Assembly: GCA_016713865.1 (NCBI GenBank)
Contig: JADJOG010000014.1
Location: 1-64,000 of the forward strand
Length of the DNA stretch: 64,000 nt
Source of the DNA: Flavobacteriales bacterium
Lineage (GTDB): Bacteria > Bacteroidota > Bacteroidia > Flavobacteriales_F > PHOS-HE28
Direction of reading: 5' to 3'
A program made the translations under genes and the position numbers. The notes under the pieces were generated by a model. The model ran no database searches and had not been told where the DNA came from. It worked only from the letters and a program-made list of their open reading frames with translations. This document shows positions 55,833 through 64,000 of this stretch, one piece after another (the first letter of the stretch is position 1; every line of letters begins with the position of its first letter).

Positions 55833-57519
55833 TCCCGGCTTCGGAGCACAGAATCAACCTCAGCAACAAGTGTCCTATTTCACGCCGATCAGCAGCGGAT
55901 CCCGACGCGGGGGCAGCCGCTCGCGCCGAAGGCGCAAGAGCAGCTTGCCGGAGGGCAGTGCATGGAGCCGGTTCAAGGCCGACCTGCGCGATGTGCGTGA
56001 GCGCTACATGAAGCAGACCTCGGCCGAGCACAAGCGGCTGGTGCTGCTGTTGATACTCATCGGCGCCGTTGTGCGCGTGCTTCTCATGCTGCGGCCCATC
56101 ACCAGCGACGAGGCGTTGGCCTACATGACATTCGCTCGACAGCCCATGGGCGGATTGCTCTCCGATTTCAGCCTGCCATCGAATAATCTGCTGCACACGC
56201 TGCTGATGAAGTGGAGCACCGGGATCTTCGGCGTGAACGTGGTGGCCATGCGCTTGCCTGCGCTGATCGCGGGCTTGCTGTGCCTGCCATTCTACTACCT
56301 CTTCGTTCGCGCCATGTTCAATCGCTATATCGCGGTGGTGGCGCTCGCTCTGGCGGCTACTTTCCCTGCCCAGGCAGAACTCGGTGCCATGGCGCACGGG
56401 TACAGTTTCATCTGGTTCGCGTTATCTGTGGCGCTGGTGCTCGGGAGGCATCTAGCCAAGGAGAATAACCTGTGGACGGCTGTTTTCCTGGGCATCGTGC
56501 TCGCCTTGGGTGTCTGGGCGCATCCTTCAGGGGTGTATGCGGCGCTGCTCGTGCTCTTCTGGCTGCTGTTCTCATTGCTCGGCAAATACGAGCGTTCGCT
56601 CACCGAGCGCTTGGTCATGCTCGGCATAGCAGCAGCTGTTTTCGTTGCGGCTACCGCCCTATGCTATTTGCCGGTGATGGCTAAGCACGGCATCGATCAC
56701 CTTCTGCAGCACGTGATTGATGGCAGGCTTCCATGGAAGGTCTACCAGAAAGCCTACCCCGATCATGCCTTGGCCGTGTGGACGTGGCTCACCGATCCTG
56801 TAGGCGGCTGGTTCGGGCTGCTCGGCTTCATCGCGATCGTGCACGCGGCATACATCTCCGCGAAATTCCGGATGCTCCTTATCGCCACGATCCTCGAGCG
56901 GTTCCGCTGGCCTTGGTCCTGCACGGCGAAGGCCAACCGTTCCAGTGGTCATACACCATTCTCGTGTTCCACTTGGGTTCGGCCATCGGGCTATTCTACC
57001 TGCTGAAATTCATACAGGACCATCTTATCACAGCATTCGCCAAACGAACACGCACCCTGGTGGCCGCGCTCGTCCTCGTAACAGGCTGTGGCGCCGCGGC
57101 CCTGTTCGCGCGCATTGACCATAGTCCGTACGCCCGTTTGCCTGAAGCAGCGCCAGCATCGGATTTCCTCGCTTCGGCCATGGTGGTGGGCGATCGCATT
57201 TGCGCACCAGTTCCGTGGGATCAGGCCTTACGATTCGGCCTTCTGTCGAAAGGCGTGCGATTGGAGGATTACGGGGCTTGCGAGGCGTCGTGCACCGTGT
57301 ACATGGCCGCGGTTCCGCAGCGTGCGAATGCTGTCGACGAAGCGCTTTTGCATTGTGCCATGCTTCGCGATCAACTGGAGCAGGTCGAGATGGTGCGCGG
57401 CTGGCCCGGATTGAGATATTCGCGGCCCGAAAGCGCTGACCCTTTCGCTTTCCGGAAGACCTTGGTTGAGAACCCTCAACCGGCTTGGTTTCAACCCGCA
57501 ACACTCAACCAGCTACGCA

Positions 57520-59211
<1,692 letters not shown>

Positions 59212-59228
59212 TCGGGTAATCGGAAAAT

Positions 59229-59259
59229 GAAGAAGCCCGGCACATCGCCGGGCTTCTTC
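59229..59259. terminator. Bidirectional hairpin terminator
   Basis: A 13-bp perfect stem (GAAGAAGCCCGGC and its complement) around ACATC, 18 bases past the ettA stop and 19 bases from the end of the convergent TPR-like gene. The T-rich arm supports use for ettA. Confidence 0.7.
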
Positions 59260-59277
59260 ATGCTGATGCTCGGTGCC

Positions 59278-59985
59278 CTACCGCACGCAATACGCCTTCA
59301 GCTTATTCAGGTACATGTCTTCCACGCTCTTCTCGCCGATGGCCACCACCTTATCGTGGAACTCCCACGCCTTGGGGCAATTGAGCGTGAGCGTGTAGCA
59401 CTCGAATAGGCGGTATGTGAGGTCCGGGTCCTTGCCCATGCGGCGGTAGGCGCGCTTGTACAGGTCGAGGGCGAGCAGCGTGAACTCTTCGGCTTTCTTG
59501 TCGCGGCCTTCTTGCTGCATGTGGTAGCGTTGCTCCATGTACACATCGGCCTCCTCCTTCATGATCGGCGCGTAGGTGCTATCGAGCGCGATGCCCGCTT
59601 GGTAATTCTCGTGCGCTTCCAAGGGCCGCTTCATGCTCCGGAAGTAGGCGCCGAAGGCACGGTGCGCCTCGGGGTTGATCGGCATGGCCAGCCACGCCTC
59701 ATTGAAGCGCCGCATCGATCCCACATGATCGTTCTTCTTCAGCCGCTCGAAGCCCAGCTTGCATAGGCTATCGCTCACCGCGCGCTGGCGGTTGCGGTTG
59801 TTCATGATGGCCATGAAGACATCCTGATCAACGGTGTTGTTCACCACATCAGGACCATTGTCGCCGAAGCGCGGCTTCAGATAAACGTCCTTCTCGGAAC
59901 GGGCGTACCATTCATCGAAGGAGAGGAGCTGTGCCGATGCGGTAACGGCGAAGAGTGCGAGCGTGAGCGCGGCGAGTGTTCTCAT
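59278..59985 (-). CDS. Secreted TPR-like protein, unknown function
   Basis: 235 residues from the ATG at 59985 with a signal peptide (MRTLAALTLALFAVTASAQ). After it, pairs of helices with alternating spacing (FERLKKNDHVGSMRRFNEAWLAMP; AHRAFGAYFRSMKRPLEAHENY; ALDLYKRAYRRMGKDPDLTY) resemble tetratricopeptide repeats. Probably a periplasmic scaffold. It is next to another secreted gene on the same strand, but the 44-base gap shows no overlap. Not recognised more closely. Confidence 0.65.
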   Translation of the reverse strand: MRTLAALTLALFAVTASAQLLSFDEWYARSEKDVYLKPRFGDNGPDVVNNTVDQDVFMAIMNNRNRQRAVSDSLCKLGFERLKKNDHVGSMRRFNEAWLAMPINPEAHRAFGAYFRSMKRPLEAHENYQAGIALDSTYAPIMKEEADVYMEQRYHMQQEGRDKKAEEFTLLALDLYKRAYRRMGKDPDLTYRLFECYTLTLNCPKAWEFHDKVVAIGEKSVEDMYLNKLKAYCVR

Positions 59986-60029
59986 GGCGTGGTTTCGGAG
60001 CGGCGAAGTTGGCAATGTTCGGGCCACCA

Positions 60030-61938
60030 TCAAGGCAGCTGCCCTTGACGCGTGGCGGTGGGCACGCTTCCACCGATGTTCACCAGGATGGGGTCGCGGT
60101 CGTTTCCATCGCCTACGTAGCGGACGCGGCCATCCATATTCACATCGGTGAGGCGGTAGCCGGTGGTGGTAGCGGTGGGCACCGAGCCTCCTACCGTTAC
60201 CAGGATGGGGTCGCGATCGTTACCATCACCTACATAGCGCAGTTGGTTGTCGCGGGAGCAATCGCCCGCCCAGAGCGCGGCAACGCCGTTGATCGTTTTC
60301 ATGGCCTGCGTGCCGAAAGCCGGCAAGCTCCCGTCCGAAAGGTCGTACGAGCGCAGGGCCACGCTCACGTCGACAGGCGCGGCGGTCATTACGCCGAGAT
60401 GGTTGCGATGCCGGATGGCCACATGGAAGCTGCCCGGCTTCTTGCTGAATTGCACTGGCCCGCTGCCATCGGCGCCAACGATATCGCCGTCGCGCTGGAT
60501 CAGCGCGCTGCGTGTAGCCAGCACCTGCGCGGGGTTGTTCGCATCGCGCAGTTCAACCACCACCCAATCGACAATGGCATTCGCCGGTCACGCTCAGCGT
60601 TGCGGCTGTGGTGCTTTCGTTGCCGCCACCGATGTGCGCATAGCCCATGGTGGTGTATGGCTCGGTGAGCGGCAGCAGGCCTTTCACACGCAACGAGTCG
60701 TGCATCAGTCCTGTGTTCACATCGTATGGGCCTTCGAGCATCGCCTTCAGCCGCAGCGAGAGGCGGGGCTTCAGCACGAAGAGACCTTCGCCATAGCTGC
60801 TTACCAGCACATTGCCGCTGGCGAAGTAGGGGTAATTGCCCCATGCGCCGTTATAGGTCTTGCCGTTGTTGGCCGTATAGGTATCGAACCACGCCGCCAG
60901 GCTCAGCGTGCCATTGCCCACGTTCGCGGCATCGAGCACTTGAATGCCGCTGGTGTAGTTGGCCTCCCACACCAGGCCGCGATGCACGTACAGATTGTGG
61001 TCGATGCTCGCATTGGGACCGCTGAAGTAACCGATGTACACCGGCGCATCCAGGTCCTGCACGTTGTAGATGTGCGTGCGCGTGTTGTAGTTGAACGCGC
61101 TCTCATCGCCCTCGTCGTTCATGAGCAGGTAGCGGTGATCCTCGGTGAGCCATCCCTGATGGCACAGGCTGGGGCTGGTGTAGGGCGGCGTGGTGCTGAT
61201 CAGCTGAATGTCCGTCTTGTCGGTCACGTCAACGATCGTAACGCGGTCGTTGGCGTTGATGTGGAAGTTGAAGCTGATGCGCTTGCCCACATGCTCGGTA
61301 TCGGGGCCATTGTACTGGAACACGGTATTCTCATGGATGTAGCCCTCGAATGGGAAGGTGCCAGCAAGCGTTGGCACGAGCGGATTGCTCACGTTCACCA
61401 CCACCAATCCGCCGCTGGCGATGCTGGTGCCCACCGCATACACGTAGGGTTCGGTCTTATCGGCGAAAATGGTGTGGCTGTTTCCGAAACCCGCGTAACG
61501 GGCATCTGCGGTGAAGGTCTGCGGCGGCGAGGTCACGTTGCGGAGCCGCGTCAGATCGAAGACCTGCAAGCCGTGCCCTGATGCCTCGCTGCCGATGAAG
61601 CACCAGTTGCCATGCGTATCCACATCGCGCCAGAGCGACTGAACGCCGTTGTGCGCCGGGAGTATCCCGAGCACCACCGGCGCCGATGGGTTGGTCACGT
61701 CAACGAAGATGGCCCCTGTGCGGCCACCGACGATCGCGATCTCGGCGTTGGTGAGCGGATCGGTCCAGCCCCACACATCGGCAACGCTGGTTCCCGCGCC
61801 CAGTTGGGCAAGGTCCACATGCGCCATCAGGTCGATGTTGCTGCATGGATAGGGGCCTGCGAAGCCATTCACGCAGGGCGTTTGGGCCCATGCCAGTGAG
61901 CTGAAGGCCGTTGCTGCGAAGAGAGCCAGGGTGCGCAT
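60030..61938 (-). CDS. Secreted choice-of-anchor B-type protein, frameshifted as assembled
   Basis: About 636 residues when frames join near 60584, from the ATG at 61938 (signal peptide MRTLALFAATAFSSLAWAQ). LVIVD-type propeller repeats run through residues 40-420 (VGGRTGAIFVDVTNPSAPVV; GLQVFDLTRLRN; VTIVDVTDKTDIQLI; GIQVLDAANVG), as in the choice-of-anchor B family. The frame slips within LSVTGA-NAIVDWVVVEL. The C-terminus has two copies of RYVGDGNDRDPILV with TGYRLTDVNMDGRV between, an Asp-rich calcium-type tail. It should be exported and act at the surface. No T9SS type A LxPNP motif was found. Confidence 0.8.
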
Positions 61939-61954
61939 GATGTTGAATCGTGCT

Positions 61955-61963
61955 CGCAAAGTA
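61955..61963 (-). promoter_or_regulatory. Candidate -7 box for the choice-of-anchor gene
   Basis: TACTTTGCG on the minus strand, 16 bases upstream of the start at 61938. Confidence 0.4.
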
Positions 61964-62224
61964 GCTGGTCGTGAGCGAATGCGGATGTTGCGTACCCGCA
62001 TGGTTCCTGCCGTTGCTCAACCCTGTATATCCTCTGCTGCATTTGGCTTGGCGATGAGCCATGAGGCAGCCTACCCTTGTGGCGAGCGAAGGTCCCGCGC
62101 AAGCGGGATTCAGTTCTGGTCGGCGGGCCGCCCACTCCAAGAGAGGGCGGCTCCGCTGTTTTCTGCGGTCCGAGTCTGAGCATCGCCTAGTCTTGCGGAT
62201 CTTAGTCGCTCAAACAATAGCTCG

Positions 62225-62632
62225 ATGCGTCACGTCCTTTTCGCGCTTTTCGTCTTCATCGCCTTCGCGGGCCATGCGCAGCGCGTCGAGAACGCCTCGC
62301 GCAGCACCACCGGCTACATCAATCCCGACGGCCGCATCGAGAACGCATCGCGCAGCACCAAGGGCTACATCAACGCCGATGGCCGCATCGAGAACGCTTC
62401 GCGGAGCACCATCGGCTACATCAACAGCGATGGCCGCATCGAGAACAGCAGCCGGAGCACGGTGGGCTATGTGAACAAGGATGGCCGCGTGGAGAACAGC
62501 AGCCGCAGCACCATCGGGTACGTGAATGAGGATGGCCGCGTAGAGAATGCCTCGCGCAGCACCATCGGCTACGCGGCGGGCATCCCGCGCGAATGGGCCG
62601 CGGTGTTCTACTTCTTCTTCACGTTCGAGTAG
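62225..62632 (+). CDS. 5-fold beta-flower-type repeat protein
   Basis: 135 residues with a signal peptide (MRHVLFALFVFIAFAGHAQ). Six near-identical 17-residue repeats follow, of the form RIENASRSTIGYINSDG, encoded by 51-base tandem DNA repeats, ending with the family tail IGYAAGIPREWAAVFYFFF. This matches the small beta-flower proteins of Bacteroidota, in which the repeats form propeller-like blades. Function is unknown; a surface or ligand-binding role is inferred. High repeat identity suggests recent expansion or gene conversion. Confidence 0.8.
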   Translation: MRHVLFALFVFIAFAGHAQRVENASRSTTGYINPDGRIENASRSTKGYINADGRIENASRSTIGYINSDGRIENSSRSTVGYVNKDGRVENSSRSTIGYVNEDGRVENASRSTIGYAAGIPREWAAVFYFFFTFE

Positions 62633-62636
62633 GTAT

Positions 62637-62864
62637 TCATGCTCCCCGCTTCAACGCGGCGAGCCTTTCCTCGAAGCCCTTCTCGTCTGATGGCTGATGC
62701 ACGCGTGCGAAGAGCTCCATGTATTCCGCGCTGTGCTCGCGCACGCCGTTGGTGCGCAGGTCGAATTGAACGAATCCCATACAGCAGAAGGCCTTCAGCG
62801 CGAGGTTGGCGCGCAGGCGGTTCTTCATTGGCCCAATGGCGAGTGAATCGTCAGGTGGCTTCAT
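62637..62864 (-). CDS. Small protein overlapping the TonB-C-like gene, unknown function
   Basis: 75 residues. Its ATG at 62864 overlaps the TGA of the upstream gene by four bases (ATGA), which supports real translation. It reads MKPPDDSLAIGPMKN, then FVQFDLRTNGVREHSAEYM. No signal peptide, helix or known motif. It may belong to the preceding transcript. Confidence 0.45.
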   Translation of the reverse strand: MKPPDDSLAIGPMKNRLRANLALKAFCCMGFVQFDLRTNGVREHSAEYMELFARVHQPSDEKGFEERLAALKRGA

Positions 62865-63561
62865 TGCCGCCTCCCCTTGAAGACATAGGAGTACTTCGAG
62901 GGCAGCATGAAAATGGAGTTCATCTCCACCCGGAACGTCAAGGGCAGGAGTATCATGCACTCGGCGTTGGCGCCGTTCGTTGTGGCAGGCCGCCATGGTT
63001 GGAATTGCTTCACGACATGCAAATTCCTCCTCGATGTATCGCGTCAGCATGCCCTGTACGCCATTCACGCTAGCGTGCTCCTGGATCCTCACGTTGCGCA
63101 GGCGCCATGTTCATCAATCCAGCTTCAAGAGCATGGTTACGGGTGAGTTCTCGTGATCGCCGATCAATGCCAGCAACGCGGACATGCTGCTGCAACAACG
63201 TATTTATGGTGACCTGGCCCTCACCCAATTGCGGCCCGCGGTCGTGCAGGTTGGCATACATGATCCCGTTCTGCTCCGTCCACTCGAAGGGCCTGCCGAT
63301 GTATGGATTGCGCGGTGGCAGCTCGCCCTTCACCGGGATAGCGCTGTGCAAGGCGAGCGATGAGATGTCCCGCTTGAGCACCTTCCCCTTCCTTGTCTGC
63401 TTGCTCACTACCGCAGGCACGTAGTGGACAAGGTGCTCATCGACTTGCGTGATCCGGCAAGAGAATAGTACGCCCTTGGTCGTAAGGATGGTATCGGGAA
63501 AGGCTTGCGCATATGCGCCTTGGCCAAAGGCTACAACGAAGCAGAAGAAGAGAAGCTTCAT
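62861..63561 (-). CDS. Secreted TonB-C-like protein, heavily frameshifted
   Basis: From the ATG at 63561 (signal peptide MKLLFFCFVVAFGQGAYAQ) the first frame is good to about 63190 (DTILTTKGVLFSCRITQVDE; IGRPFEWTEQNGIMYANLHD). After that I can only rebuild the protein by switching frames at about 63190, 63115, 63098 and 63040, giving LLALIGDHENSPVTMLLKLD, EHGACAT, VRIQEHASVNGVQGML and then HVVKQFQPWRPATTNGANAE followed by CMILLPLTFRVEM. The WRPA-NG-LPLTF pattern matches the C-terminal fold of TonB-like proteins. Four breaks in 150 bases are too many for one error, so this may be a decayed gene or a low-quality stretch. Confidence 0.55.
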
Positions 63562-63579
63562 GCGAAGAAAGCGTTGGTA

Positions 63580-63586
63580 GCAAATA
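63580..63586 (-). promoter_or_regulatory. Candidate -7 box for the TonB-C-like gene
   Basis: TATTTGC on the minus strand, 18 bases before the start at 63561. Confidence 0.35.
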
Positions 63587-63747
63587 TGCCGAGAAGCAAT
63601 GAGCTTTCGGGATTGCATCTACGAGCTTTTCGCTCGAGCAACGAACTCCATGAGCGACGAATGGCCCGGCGCTACTTTCGCCGCCCACGGTTACGCACGC
63701 GACCTTCCTTCCTTCTTCCCTTGTGTCTTGAGACTTGAATCTTGATC

Positions 63748-64000
63748 ATGGCCACCAAGCCTTCCATCCCCAAGGGCACCCGCGACTTCGGTCCGGTGGA
63801 GATGCTCCGCCGCAAGTACATCTTCAGCACCATCGAAAGGGTCTTCCAGAAGTACGGCTACCTGCCGCTGGAAACGCCTGCCATGGAGAATCTCGAGACA
63901 CTCACTGGCAAGTACGGCGAAGAGGGGGATCGGTTGATCTTCAAGATCCTGAAGCGCGGCGCTGAGTTGGAACGGGCATTGGAAGACCGCACTAGAGGCT
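63748..64000 (+). CDS. hisS: Histidine--tRNA ligase, 3' partial
   Basis: The ATG at 63748 opens a frame that leaves the window at its right edge, so only about 84 residues are present. It reads MATKPSIPKGTRDFGPVEML, YIFSTIERVFQKYGYLPLET, PAMENLETLTGKYGEEGDRL, then LIFKILKRG. These are the motif 1 region and the start of the class II catalytic core of HisRS. The gene is complete at its 5' end and should continue beyond the window. Confidence 0.92.
   Translation, partial: MATKPSIPKGTRDFGPVEMLRRKYIFSTIERVFQKYGYLPLETPAMENLETLTGKYGEEGDRLIFKILKRGAELERALEDRTRG

Noticed and set aside
60247..61581. Long plus-strand open frame antisense to the choice-of-anchor gene
   Set aside because: The opposite strand carries a signal peptide and clear repeats; this frame has no motif.
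61939..62224. tRNA or small RNA gene in the 286-base gap
   Set aside because: No cloverleaf or T-loop sequence was seen; only a short hairpin near 62090.

Overview
The window looks like a chromosomal segment from a GC-rich (about 60 percent) member of the Bacteroidota, most likely a Flavobacteriales-type lineage. The evidence is several secreted proteins with type IX secretion (T9SS) C-terminal sorting domains, two Omp28-like lipoprotein/secreted proteins, a PspC/PadR pair, a 5-fold beta-flower repeat protein, DUF5522, and a recurrent TA(C/T)TTT(C/G) box just upstream of starts that resembles the Bacteroidota -7 element. No rRNA, tRNA, CRISPR array, transposase or prophage was seen. The sequence carries many one- or two-base frame breaks inside conserved genes, including housekeeping ones (recG, hutU, trkH, pheT), so much of the apparent gene breakage probably reflects assembly indels.

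Layout: 1-11 kb holds the end of a 2-oxoacid dehydrogenase E2 gene, an ICMT-like methyltransferase, an LTA-synthase-family enzyme, a polytopic membrane protein, recG, an ether-lipid pair (lysoplasmalogenase plus alkylglycerol-monooxygenase-like enzyme) and pheT. 11-17 kb holds an ECF sigma factor coupled to a predicted inner-membrane/outer-membrane bridging protein, followed by two paralogous secreted PKD proteins. 17-28 kb holds hutU, a low-GC fic gene, DUF5522, a glucosaminidase-LysM protein, truncated haemoglobin, the trkH-trkA potassium system, a large anchored protein and rnhB. 28-34 kb is a polysaccharide block: a GT4 glycosyltransferase, then divergently a flippase, two Wzz-like proteins and an O-antigen-ligase-like protein, with a 32-bp palindromic repeat array at its edge.

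34-43 kb holds a PF10136 membrane protein, an Omp28-like secreted protein, a second ECF sigma factor with a minimal zinc-type anti-sigma, a secreted subtilase, a GMC oxidoreductase and a serine hydrolase. 43.6-49.5 kb is a tightly overlapping operon of a SLT/LysM protein, two SGNH hydrolase-like proteins and an MBOAT acyltransferase, which resembles a cell-wall or envelope polysaccharide O-acetylation system. The SLT protein seems to lack its catalytic Glu. 49.6-64 kb holds an acyltransferase-3 protein, an agmatinase-family enzyme, another Omp28-like protein, a padR-pspC operon with a perfect palindromic operator, a GT-C membrane protein, ettA, secreted proteins, the beta-flower protein, a broken TonB-C-like gene and the start of hisS.

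Themes: envelope biogenesis and secretion dominate (T9SS cargo, polysaccharide export, O-acetylation, lipid turnover), mixed with scattered housekeeping genes. The best candidates for something less described are the SLT/SGNH/SGNH/MBOAT operon, the sigma-factor-coupled envelope-spanning protein and the in-frame palindrome inside hutU.
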